DNA of 64,000 nt. Source: an uncultured Lachnospiraceae bacterium (GTDB lineage: Bacteria; Bacillota; Clostridia; Lachnospirales; Lachnospiraceae). The position numbers were made by a program, and so were the translations under genes. The DNA lies in the NCBI GenBank assembly GCA_910587635.1, contig CAJUNB010000012.1:1-64000 (forward strand), written 5' to 3'. This document shows positions 1 through 7,269 of the stretch, piece by piece. Under the pieces are notes generated by a model. It was not told the DNA's origin. It saw only the letters and a list, made by a program, of their open reading frames with translations, and ran no database searches. The first letter of the stretch is position 1. Each line of letters starts with the position of its first letter.

Positions 1-409
1 CACACCCGGAACAAGGACCTCGCCTACCATTTTCCATTTCATTAGTGCGGCAGAGCGTTCCATCGGAATACGAACCCCGTCAAAAACAGACATATCCTGT
101 TCTTCACAGCAGGCAATCACCGCACACTCTTTTCCGGCAATATCCTTGCCGCCCACCACAAAAGAGAACAGGCGGTCAATGACCCCTTTGATTTGCGCGG
201 GGATGGAATACCAGTAGACGGGCATGGAAAAAACCACCGCATCAGCCTTCAAGATAGCGGGGGTAACCGCTAACACTTTTCAGGGCGGCATCAAAACGAG
301 TGACAGTATGCCCCTTGGCTTCCGCCGCTTGGACAAATGCCTCTGTCATGGCAAAGCTGTTGCCTTTTTTTCGAGGGCTTCCAGTAATTACAACAATTTT
401 TTTGCTCAT
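1..409 (-). pseudogene. Flavodoxin-like NAD(P)H/FMN oxidoreductase, internally deleted and frameshifted; 3' end outside window
   Basis: The 5' end is intact: a GGGAGG ribosome binding site precedes the ATG (complement of 407-409), and the protein opens with MSKKIVVITGSPRKKGNSFA, the FMN-phosphate loop of the flavodoxin-fold NADPH-dependent FMN reductase family. After about 47 residues (..FDAALKSVSG) the frame runs into a stop at 242. The rest of the family sequence continues in another frame, reading ILKADAVVFSMPVYWYSIPA and then a GVIDRLFSFVVGGKDIAGKE segment up to the window edge. Between the halves the Cys-containing stretch normally found in this family (about 25 residues) is missing, so a short internal deletion near 255-262 also broke the frame. 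It lies divergently from an HxlR regulator, the usual partner. A sequencing error cannot explain the missing residues. The protein is probably non-functional. Confidence 0.8.
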
Positions 410-489
410 GTAAAGTACCTCCCAATTATGCGGGCTTGACTTTACCCGCTCCTGATAGTACCATTGTAGCGAGAATTGAAATAAAATCA

Positions 490-514
490 AGTACGCACAT
501 ATAAGTGCGATACT
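490..514. promoter_or_regulatory. Inverted repeat, likely HxlR operator
   Basis: An imperfect palindrome with outer arms AGTA/TACT and inner arms GCAC/GTGC around an ATATAA centre sits between the divergent flavodoxin pseudogene and the HxlR gene. HxlR/YodB-type regulators commonly bind short inverted repeats of this kind in shared divergent promoters. The operator role is inferred from position and symmetry. Confidence 0.5.
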
Positions 515-534
515 TATCTGAAGGAAAGTGTACG

Positions 535-867
535 ATGAACGAACGATGTATTTCAAAAGAATGTATTAACGATACGGGTTTCAGCTATACCTTGTCTTTA
601 ATCAATGGCAAATACAAAATGACAATCCTCTATACCCTGATGGAATTCAAAGTTGTGCGCTTCAATGAAATGAAAAAATACATTGGGGAGATTTCCTATA
701 AAACGTTGAGTTCCACACTGAAAGAATTAGAAGCCGACAAACTGGTGCACAGGGAGGAATATCCCCAGATACCGCCTAAAGTCGAGTACAGCTTAACGGA
801 GCGGGGAAAATCTTTAATGCCTATTTTGGATGGAATGTGCGAATGGGGAGAGCATAATCGAATTTGA
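535..867 (+). CDS. HxlR-family winged-helix transcriptional regulator
   Basis: A 110-residue protein with the HxlR core: LINGKYKMTILYTLM (helix 1), RFNEMKKYIGEISYKTLSST (recognition region), LKELEADKLVHREEY, then the wing motif PPKVEYSLTERGKSLMPIL and a terminal MCEWG. Length matches the family (about 100-120). I chose the ATG at 535 because AAGGAAAG lies 7-10 bases upstream and an N-terminal Cys (CISKEC) follows, as in redox-sensing HxlR proteins. An in-frame ATG at 505 lies inside the inverted repeat and is less likely. It is divergent from the flavodoxin pseudogene, which it presumably controlled, perhaps in response to electrophile or oxidative stress. The inducer is unknown. Confidence 0.88.
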   Translation: MNERCISKECINDTGFSYTLSLINGKYKMTILYTLMEFKVVRFNEMKKYIGEISYKTLSSTLKELEADKLVHREEYPQIPPKVEYSLTERGKSLMPILDGMCEWGEHNRI

Positions 868-886
868 CCGACAAGGATATAATGCC

Positions 887-928
887 AAAAATGCAGCGAA
901 GATGGTCATAGTCTCCGCTGCATTTTTT
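887..928. terminator. Intrinsic terminator after HxlR gene
   Basis: Stem AAAATGCAGCG / CGCTGCATTTT with a roughly 18-base loop, followed by a T run on the + strand and with A's on the 5' side, so it could work in both directions. It lies 20 bases after the HxlR stop codon. Confidence 0.75.
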
Positions 929-1055
929 GTGTCACAGACAAAAATAAACCCCCTGCTATGCAGGGGGAGGGCAAATCTTTAGATAAAAGAAACTCCTGTG
1001 CTAGTATAAAAGTAGGTCTGCAAACCACAAAAATACAACACAGGAGGTGCCCAAG

Positions 1056-1382
1056 ATGGACACAACAAATAGTTTAGCCCATACAAAATGGGAATGCAAG
1101 TACCATATCGTTTTTGCACCAAAGTACCGCAGACAGGTGATATACAAAGACATCAAGGCAGACGTAGGACAGAAACTGGGAGCGTTATGCCGCAGAAAAG
1201 GAATAGAGATCATAGAAGCAGAATGCTGCCCGGATCATATTCACATGTTGGTAAGGATACCGCCCAAATACTCGGTATCAGAAATTGTAGGATACCTGAA
1301 AGGGAAGAGTTGCCTCATGATATTTGAGAAGCATGCGAACCTAAAATATAAACAAGAAATAAGCCACTTGGAGTGGCAGTAG
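1056..1382 (+). pseudogene. tnpA: IS200-family transposase TnpA, C-terminal part deleted
   Basis: The 108-residue product begins with an AGGAGG ribosome binding site 8 bases before the ATG at 1056. It carries the Y1 transposase N-terminal part: KWECKYHIVFAPKYRRQVIY, then CCPDHIHML with the HUH metal-binding motif (HIH). Full-length family members are about 130-155 residues and have the catalytic Tyr in a C-terminal helix. Here the sequence leaves the family after HANLKYK. The following bases AACAAGAAATAA look like the last codons (NKK, stop) of an intact tnpA read in another frame. An out-of-frame internal deletion therefore removed the catalytic Tyr helix. The product should be unable to cut or join DNA. 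Confidence 0.82.
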
Positions 1383-1576
1383 GGAATCAAAGCAAACCAG
1401 CAAGCCCCTTATGGGGCGGGGCCGGTAGAAGGAAGCACTGAAAGAGCCCCTGAAAGGGGCGGCTGAGAATGTGGTGCAGCCAGTGGACCATCAGTGCGCC
1501 TTCCGGGCGTGAGCAGGTAATAGCCCCTTATAGGGGCAGATCAGGCTACCGGCTTAGCCGGTAGTCCTGACTTTCC
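1363..1576 (+). ncRNA. Structured GC-rich 3' region of the IS derivative
   Basis: About 190 bases contain a dense series of short hairpins: GCCACT/AGTGGC (1363-1377), GCCCC-TTAT-GGGGC (1404-1417), GCCCC-TGAAA-GGGGC (1446-1460), GCCCC-TTATA-GGGGC (1523-1537), and the terminal CTACCGGC/GCCGGTAG hairpin (1546-1564). The repeated GCCCC/GGGGC stems and the lack of a coding frame suggest a folded RNA carried by the element. Whether it is transcribed on its own is not shown. It could instead be only transposon end structure or a terminator. Confidence 0.4.
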
Positions 1577-3811
1577 TTACCCTACAAAGTCGCCATCTTT
1601 CCATTGTCCTTCCATCACATTACCGTCGGCGCTTGTATATTTTCCCTGTCCTTCCCGTTTATTATTTTTAAATTCTCCCACATAGACAGCACCATCAGGC
1701 CATGTGTAGGTTCCCTGACCATTACGTTGATCGTCTTTCCATTCTCCCACGTAGACGTCGCCGTTGGTCCAGGTTATTTTTCCCTGTCCGTTGCGGATAT
1801 CCGCCATCCATTCCCCTTCATAGATGCTACCGCTGGCATAGGTCATCGTTCCCTGGCCGTTGCGTTGATCATCCTTCCACTCTCCCTCATAGGTATTGTT
1901 TTTGGCATCAGTATAGATCCCCTGACCGCAGCGGAAGCCGTCTGCCCATTCGCCTTCATAGACAGTGCCGTCGGCATAGGTCATGGTACCCTGCCCGTTT
2001 GGTGTTTCACCCTGGCATTCTCCCACATAGACGTCGCCGTTGTCATATGTTATTGTCCGTGTTTTGAGGAAGATAGTGCCGTCCAGCCATTCGGCATCAC
2101 AGACATCGCCGTTCGGATCTGTGTATGTGCCCTGTCCGGTGGGCGCATCATCCAGCCATTCGCCTTCATAGGCGCCGACGTCAGGGACAGAGAAAGTCCC
2201 CTGACCGCAGCGGACGCCGTCTGCCCATTCGCCTTCATAAACATCGCCGTTGGCATAAGTCATCTTTCCGTGACCACTGAGCTGATCGTTTTCCCATTCG
2301 CCCTCATAGACAGTGCCGTCGATATAGGTCATCTTTCCCTGACCGCTGAGCTGGTCGTTTTCCCATTCGCCCTCATAGACAGTACCGTCGGCCCATGTGT
2401 ATGTACCTTGCCCGTCATACCGATTGTCTTTAAATTCCCCTTCATAAACAGAGCCATTTTGCCAGGTGAATTTTCCCTGTCCGTTTGCCTTGCCATCGAT
2501 CCATTCGCCGTAATAAACCAGACCATCAGTGGTAAAAGTACCTAGTCCGTTAGGCATACCGTGTTCCCATGTGCCGGTATAGGTCCCTGACACATTGGCA
2601 TCATCAACCGCCATGACATATGCTTTATCCGTAACTTCTCTGGGCATATTCATGAAAATGACTGCCCCACCTATCATAACTGCCAGCAGACAACACACGC
2701 CGCCGATCAAAATCGCCAGAAACTTTTTATTGTGTATGTCAAATTTCGGCTTTGCGGGAGGGGTTCCAGCACTGCCGGTTTTAGCTGCAGGCTGTACCGC
2801 AGGTTTGGACACCGACGCGGATGCAGTCTGCACCTGCACTGCAGTGCCGGAGGCTTTCGCTTCGGGCTGCAAGATAGCCCCGGGGGCTTTTGGTGTCTCG
2901 GTTGAGGCTGTGACCCGGATCGGCATGGGCTGCGCGGGTGTGTCCTGTGCCTGCACGGGTGTGTCCTGTGCCTGCACGGGTGTGCCCTGCATCGGCATCG
3001 GCACGTCGTCTTTCTCCTGTGTCGAGGATTCGGATGTCACAGGCTCGGAAACAGTTGCTGCAGATTCTGCAGGCTGATCGGCAGGAGCAGCCTGGGCAAC
3101 AGGCAGCGCCTGAGGTTGCTCTATGACCCTGGCCATCTGATCGACGTCAAACACATTTCTGCTCACTGATTTGATCGTACCATTTATTGCCCCTAAGTCG
3201 TGTATGGTTTTTTTATTTATAGATGCATCGCGGAAAAAGTTTATAAAAGAATCAGAGATATCGAACTTTGACAACGCGTCCTGCTCCAGCAGTGTGGAAA
3301 GGCTTGTATAGGAAGACTTCATTGCCCTCATGATATCGTTGGAAGTATTGTTTGTGTTCGTTGAAATGTCCGCACCCTGCTTCAGTATTTCACGCTTTAC
3401 GCCGACTTCGACATTTGGCAGGTCGGTAGTATCCCCAAGACGAAGCTCCTGTTCCAGTGATACAAAAATGACCTGTTTTCTGCTGTTGACGGCGGTCAGG
3501 AGTTCCAGAAAGCAAGCGTAGCTTTCTATGTAGCTCTGACTCACAAAAGCGATTACTACGTCTGAAGACCGGATATTTCTCAGCATGGGAACGATCCACT
3601 TGTCGTTTACTTTGTCGAACGCTTTGTCGGCGTACACGCGCAGACCGTACTGCTGTTGAAGCGGGACCACCGCCTTTTTAAAAACAGTTTCCCAGTTGTC
3701 GCTTGCATAGCTGATAAAAGCATATGGTTTTTTCTGAGAGCATTCTGTTATATTCAGATTCTCCTCGAGATATTCTGAACGTTCCTTTTTTTGTGCTTCA
3801 TTCAACCCCAT
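1577..3811 (-). CDS. TIR domain - transmembrane - MORN repeat protein
   Basis: A 744-residue protein in three parts. Residues 29-130 form a TIR domain: PYAFISYASDNW (box 1) and SQSYIESYACFLEL, the SxxYxxSxxCxxEL signature whose Glu (E103) matches the catalytic Glu of TIR NADases. Residues 230-360 are a Pro/Ala/Gln/Thr linker with tandem PVQAQDT units. One transmembrane helix (about 363-387) follows basic residues, predicting the TIR domain inside. Residues 409-744 are about 14 complete and one partial 23-residue MORN repeats of the form VYEGEWxDgxxxGQGxxTY, predicted outside the membrane; repeat 8 (573-595) is degenerate. A GGGGGAGG ribosome binding site precedes the ATG. It follows the RyR channel gene by 57 bases in one operon. 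NADase activity is inferred from the Glu; a scaffolding role is possible. Confidence 0.88.
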   Translation of the reverse strand: MGLNEAQKKERSEYLEENLNITECSQKKPYAFISYASDNWETVFKKAVVPLQQQYGLRVYADKAFDKVNDKWIVPMLRNIRSSDVVIAFVSQSYIESYACFLELLTAVNSRKQVIFVSLEQELRLGDTTDLPNVEVGVKREILKQGADISTNTNNTSNDIMRAMKSSYTSLSTLLEQDALSKFDISDSFINFFRDASINKKTIHDLGAINGTIKSVSRNVFDVDQMARVIEQPQALPVAQAAPADQPAESAATVSEPVTSESSTQEKDDVPMPMQGTPVQAQDTPVQAQDTPAQPMPIRVTASTETPKAPGAILQPEAKASGTAVQVQTASASVSKPAVQPAAKTGSAGTPPAKPKFDIHNKKFLAILIGGVCCLLAVMIGGAVIFMNMPREVTDKAYVMAVDDANVSGTYTGTWEHGMPNGLGTFTTDGLVYYGEWIDGKANGQGKFTWQNGSVYEGEFKDNRYDGQGTYTWADGTVYEGEWENDQLSGQGKMTYIDGTVYEGEWENDQLSGHGKMTYANGDVYEGEWADGVRCGQGTFSVPDVGAYEGEWLDDAPTGQGTYTDPNGDVCDAEWLDGTIFLKTRTITYDNGDVYVGECQGETPNGQGTMTYADGTVYEGEWADGFRCGQGIYTDAKNNTYEGEWKDDQRNGQGTMTYASGSIYEGEWMADIRNGQGKITWTNGDVYVGEWKDDQRNGQGTYTWPDGAVYVGEFKNNKREGQGKYTSADGNVMEGQWKDGDFVG

Positions 3812-3868
3812 GGTTTTGGTTCCTCCCCCAATTTAATATTTTAATACGATTATGAAGCGAATCAATGA

Positions 3869-5266
3869 TCAGTCATTGTACATTTTACTTTTTATTGCTT
3901 CAATATCCTTTATTTTTTCTTCTTCACTAAGTTCGGAAAATGGTATAAGGCAGTTGTGTGTGCGTTTGATATTGTCTGTAGCCTTTCCGTATTTCCAATT
4001 GTGAATATAGTGATATCTGCACCATCTGATATGTTCCAGCTCGGCAAGCGTTTCAAATGACATTCCGCTCTTGAGCAGATGTTCTGCCATATACATATAA
4101 TCGGACGAACTGACATTAGAATAGCGTTTGAAGCAGTCAAGCTTTTCCCAGGGCGTTCCACCGTATTTTTTGAAATAAAATTCATGCTGCCTGCGAGCAT
4201 TTTCCATCAACTTTTCGTTGAGGATAATGTCAGTGGAAGCAGCTTCCGCCGCCGTTCCGAAGCATGTTATTCTGTCATTTCCGAACAGATTTGTTATTAT
4301 GTTTCCGTTTGGAGCGTATAGATAGACTTTGCAGTTTACAGGTGCAAAGGCAAGAAGTCTGCTTATTGTAATAATATTGCTGTCTTCCATACCGTCGCAT
4401 ATGATTATCCTGTCATAACCTTGCATTTCCGCAAATTCATATGTACCGTTATCATGAAATATGATTTCGTCGGGAGTCATTTTATCGAGTTCTGTATGTT
4501 CCCGCCGGAACTGTGTTCCGTTACCATAAATGTGATATACAAAATGCTGGTCAGGGTCTATCAGATTGACCTGGAGTCCATAAAGCAGAATATTTTCACC
4601 GGTATTTCCGAAACCTACGATTGCTATTTTTTCACTTTTTTCCACCGGATTGTTTTTCCAATATTGTCTTGCGCAGTTTTCCACAATGCTGAAAACCGTT
4701 ATCAGATGATTTTCAATATTCTGCCTTGATACATTATCCAGCATAATATACACACGTTTGTCTTTCAGGTACTCATAATATTGATTATAGAATGCGAGAT
4801 TTTCGGCGTCGCTTGAAAACATAAGTATATATCTGGAAGCATTTTTTATAAATTTGTTTTCCTCACCGCGTATTCTCAGTCCTTTGTTCAGGTTCTCGTA
4901 TAAATAATTTGCATAGTTTGAATTGCCATAAACTATCGTCGAATCACGATGGAAAAGTTTTATATAGTTGACGATACTATTCATTTTGTTAAAGGCGTTT
5001 ATCAATACGCTCAGAGTTACCGCAAGAGCAAGAAAACGTGCAAACTGTAGAAGTAAAAGTTCACTTATGTCTATACTGCTTTCTATTTCACCTGAATAAA
5101 GCATGATTGAGGAATAAATTGCGTCCAGAAAAGGATAGATGTGCTCTTCCTGACGCATAAAAACAGGGTAGTAGCAATATATCCCGATAAAAAAGGGAAG
5201 TATTTTATATAATATATTGATTAAATTAAGTAAAAACTGAAAAGTCTTTTTCATTCGATTATCCAT
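3869..5266 (-). CDS. Two-TM channel-like protein with tandem Rossmann (RCK/TrkA-N-like) domains and C-terminal RyR domain
   Basis: A 465-residue protein. TM1 is at about 10-33 and TM2 at about 68-90, with a pore-helix-like segment (FLDAIYSSIMLYSG, 47-60) between. Two Rossmann-like units follow: one at about 109-200 starting STIVYGNSNYA, and one at 213-345 starting KIAIVGFGNTG with a clear GxGxxG loop. Residues 405-457 match the prokaryotic RyR domain: LAELEHIRW, then NWKYG, then HNCLIPFSELSEEEKIKDIEAI. The order TM-pore-TM-RCK-RCK resembles ligand-gated K+ channels, but I see no TVGYG filter, so ion selectivity is unknown. Start ATG at 5266 has AGGAAG 12 bases upstream; ATG 5254 is an alternative. 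The gene looks more AT-rich than its neighbours, suggesting transfer. It precedes the TIR-MORN gene behind its own promoter. Confidence 0.82.
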   Translation of the reverse strand: MDNRMKKTFQFLLNLINILYKILPFFIGIYCYYPVFMRQEEHIYPFLDAIYSSIMLYSGEIESSIDISELLLLQFARFLALAVTLSVLINAFNKMNSIVNYIKLFHRDSTIVYGNSNYANYLYENLNKGLRIRGEENKFIKNASRYILMFSSDAENLAFYNQYYEYLKDKRVYIMLDNVSRQNIENHLITVFSIVENCARQYWKNNPVEKSEKIAIVGFGNTGENILLYGLQVNLIDPDQHFVYHIYGNGTQFRREHTELDKMTPDEIIFHDNGTYEFAEMQGYDRIIICDGMEDSNIITISRLLAFAPVNCKVYLYAPNGNIITNLFGNDRITCFGTAAEAASTDIILNEKLMENARRQHEFYFKKYGGTPWEKLDCFKRYSNVSSSDYMYMAEHLLKSGMSFETLAELEHIRWCRYHYIHNWKYGKATDNIKRTHNCLIPFSELSEEEKIKDIEAIKSKMYND

Positions 5267-5345
5267 AATCTACAGTAACTTCCTAATCTGCCAGTATTAT
5301 TTTGGAGTGCACTTGTTGTAATATATACGATATAAAGATATTTTA

Positions 5346-5374
5346 ATTATGTCATAGGCGGATTATTGTGTCAA
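5346..5374 (-). promoter_or_regulatory. Promoter of the RyR-channel/TIR-MORN operon
   Basis: On the minus strand TTGACA (complement of 5369-5374) and CATAAT (complement of 5346-5351) are separated by 17 bases, a near-consensus sigma-A promoter. Transcription would start near 5339, about 70 bases before the ATG at 5266. Confidence 0.72.
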
Positions 5375-5444
5375 TATTTGACGAATTTGAATCCTTATTT
5401 ACTGAGGAGACGATTGCCCTGTTTATTTCCTGTAGAAAATAAAA

Positions 5445-5473
5445 ATGCAAAACCATTAGATTTTTGTTATAAT
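5445..5473 (+). promoter_or_regulatory. Probable promoter of the first amino acid ABC operon
   Basis: A perfect TATAAT (5468-5473) follows a weak -35 ATGCAA (5445-5450) at 17 bases. It would give a leader of about 175 bases before the substrate-binding protein start at 5654. The rest of 5267-5653 holds the divergent promoter at 5346-5374 and a possible 30-codon reading frame. Confidence 0.5.
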
Positions 5474-5530
5474 AAAGTCCGTTATGTATGTTGGCATCTT
5501 GATTTTATCCCGGACAGAGGCAAGTTATAA

Positions 5531-5623
5531 ATGTGGTCTGCATCATGTTACCAGATGTTTCTGTGGCTGGTGATCGTTATGTTGATGGCTGCCCGGATGT
5601 GGATTGGCCAACGATATTTATAA
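5531..5623 (+). CDS. Possible 30-residue hydrophobic leader peptide or small membrane protein
   Basis: An ATG at 5531 opens a 30-codon frame with a central hydrophobic stretch (MFLWLVIVMLMAA) flanked by charged or aromatic residues, and ends 30 bases before the substrate-binding protein start. The ribosome binding site upstream is poor. It may be a genuine small membrane protein, a leader peptide, or chance. No family is recognised. Confidence 0.25.
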   Translation: MWSASCYQMFLWLVIVMLMAARMWIGQRYL

Positions 5624-5653
5624 AAACCAATGAGAAACAGGAGGATATTACCT

Positions 5654-6484
5654 ATGAAAAAAAGAATATGTAGATTACTGGTATTGTTGTTTTTGCTTCT
5701 GGCAGTGGGCGGCTGCGGAAAAGAGGAAAAAAGTGAGGAACCATTGGTAGTGGCCATGGAGCTGGCTTATCCGCCTTTTGAAATGAAAGATGAGGCAGGA
5801 GAACCTGCAGGCGTCAGCGTAGATCTGATGAAAGCCTTCGGTGAGTATGTGGGAAGGGAAGTCAAAATCGAGAATACAGCTTGGGATGGATTGATCCCTT
5901 CTCTGCAAACTGGGACTGCCGATCTTGTCATCTCTTCCATGACGATCCGGCCTGACCGGGAAGAGCAGGTGGATTTTTCGGATCCTTATGCCAACGCTTT
6001 GTTGGCTGTTCTTGTAAACAAAAATACAGAGGCGGCATCTGTGGAAGATCTGAACAAGGCGGGAAAGAAGCTGGCTGTGAAGTCGGGTTCCACAGGTCAT
6101 CTCTATGCGCAGAGCAATCTCACGGAGGCAGAATTGATTGTATTACCGGATGAAAGTGCCTGTGTCACAGAAGTGGCGCAGGGCCGTGCAGACGGTTTTA
6201 TTTACGATCAGCTTACGATTTACCGGAATTGGCAGAATCATCTGGACACCACCAATGCCATATTTATTCCTTTTCAGGAGCCGGAAAAATGGGGGATTGC
6301 TGTTCGGAAGGGAAATAGTGAACTGCTGGAGCAGGTCAATGCCTTTTTGAAGGAATTCCGGGAGGAAGGCGGTTATGATAAGCTGGTGGAGACTTACCTC
6401 TCAGAAGAAAAGGAGGCCTTTGATACATTGGGATTCCAATGGTTTTTTGATCTGGATGACGAAACGGACGGAGAAGAGGGATGA
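5654..6484 (+). CDS. Polar amino acid ABC transporter substrate-binding lipoprotein (SBP_bac_3)
   Basis: The 276-residue product starts at the ATG preceded by AGGAGG; an in-frame upstream ATG at 5630 lacks a site. The N-terminus is a lipoprotein signal (LVLLFLLLAVGGC) with Cys about residue 20 as the lipid anchor. The mature part follows the family 3 solute-binding pattern: VVAMELAYPPFEMKDEAGEP, then DLMKAFGEYVG, AWDGLIPSLQTGTADLVISS, MTIRPDREEQVDFSDPY, and the second-lobe start GKKLAVKSGSTGH. It captures a polar amino acid outside the membrane and passes it to the permease encoded next, with which it overlaps by 4 bases. Substrate identity cannot be read reliably. Confidence 0.9.
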   Translation: MKKRICRLLVLLFLLLAVGGCGKEEKSEEPLVVAMELAYPPFEMKDEAGEPAGVSVDLMKAFGEYVGREVKIENTAWDGLIPSLQTGTADLVISSMTIRPDREEQVDFSDPYANALLAVLVNKNTEAASVEDLNKAGKKLAVKSGSTGHLYAQSNLTEAELIVLPDESACVTEVAQGRADGFIYDQLTIYRNWQNHLDTTNAIFIPFQEPEKWGIAVRKGNSELLEQVNAFLKEFREEGGYDKLVETYLSEEKEAFDTLGFQWFFDLDDETDGEEG

Positions 6485-7269
6485 GGCTGTATCGGAAGCT
6501 GTTTTATATACAAAAGGACGGTAAAGCCAACTGGCTGGGAGCACTGTTAAATTTCTTCCTGGTAATGGGGATGTTTGTGGCAATTTTCTGGCTGTCTCTG
6601 GGCGTCATCTGTGTCCGTTTGGATTTTGGAGCTTTAGGACAGTTCTGGCTGCGTATTTGGACCGGATTCTGGGTGACTATCGGTATTAGTGCAGCCAGTC
6701 TGGTGTTAAGTCTGTTCATCGGGATTTTAAGTGCGGCCGGCTGTAGCTGTTCCCTGTTATTTATAAGGTATTTTTGCAGTATTTATGTAAAATTTATTCG
6801 AGGGACCCCTCTGATTATGCAGATATATTTGTTTTTTTATATCGTGGGCACTGCCTGGGGTGTGGAAAATCGTTTTGCAGCGGGGGTAATTATCCTTTCG
6901 CTCTTTGAGGGGGCATATATTTCGGAAATCATTCGTGGAAGTCTGCTGTCCATGGAGGAGTCACAGCTGGAGGCCGCCCGGGCAGTGGGTTTTACGCCGC
7001 GTCAGACTTTGCGTTATGTAGTTCTGCCGCAGCTTGTCACCCGTACGCTGCCGGCTCTTACGGGGCAGTTTGCCTCTACGATCAAGGATTCCTCGCTGCT
7101 TTCCATGATTGCGGTGATTGAATTGACTCAGACGATCCGGGAAATTACGGCTGTGAATTTCCAGATGTTTGAAGGGTATCTGCTATTAGGGCTGTTGTAT
7201 CTGTGCCTGACACTGCCGGTTTCTTTTGTCAGTAAGCGGCTGGAAAGGAGATTTCAATATGAAAATTGA
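6481..7269 (+). CDS. Amino acid ABC transporter permease (HisM/GlnP type)
   Basis: 262 residues with several membrane segments and the conserved cytoplasmic EAA loop: LEAARAVGFTPRQTLRYVVL, followed by PQLVTRTLPALTGQF. The motif IYVKFIRGTPLIMQIY is typical of the polar amino acid permease subgroup (RGTPL). The N-terminal 40 residues add a helix not seen in minimal family members. The start overlaps the preceding stop as ATGA, indicating translational coupling. It would form the membrane channel, probably as a homodimer because only one permease gene is present. Confidence 0.9.
   Translation: MRLYRKLFYIQKDGKANWLGALLNFFLVMGMFVAIFWLSLGVICVRLDFGALGQFWLRIWTGFWVTIGISAASLVLSLFIGILSAAGCSCSLLFIRYFCSIYVKFIRGTPLIMQIYLFFYIVGTAWGVENRFAAGVIILSLFEGAYISEIIRGSLLSMEESQLEAARAVGFTPRQTLRYVVLPQLVTRTLPALTGQFASTIKDSSLLSMIAVIELTQTIREITAVNFQMFEGYLLLGLLYLCLTLPVSFVSKRLERRFQYEN

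Larger units (their letters stand above)
949..1576 (+). mobile_element. IS200/IS605-type element, internally deleted derivative
   Basis: The left part has a CCCCCTGC-TAT-GCAGGGGG hairpin (949-967), as expected for the subterminal left-end hairpin of this family. The right end has a hairpin CTACCGGC-TTA-GCCGGTAG (1546-1564), extended by TCAGG/CCTGA to 1541-1570. Between them are a truncated tnpA and about 190 bases of GC-rich hairpins. The element abuts the stop codon of the TIR-MORN gene. Exact ends are estimated; IS200/IS605 elements have no terminal inverted repeats or target duplications to define them. No tnpB is present. Confidence 0.7.

Noticed and set aside
1604..2545. Long plus-strand reading frame opposite the MORN repeats
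   Set aside because: It is the antisense of the repetitive MORN region; the repeat period keeps the opposite frame open. No ribosome binding site and no recognisable domain.
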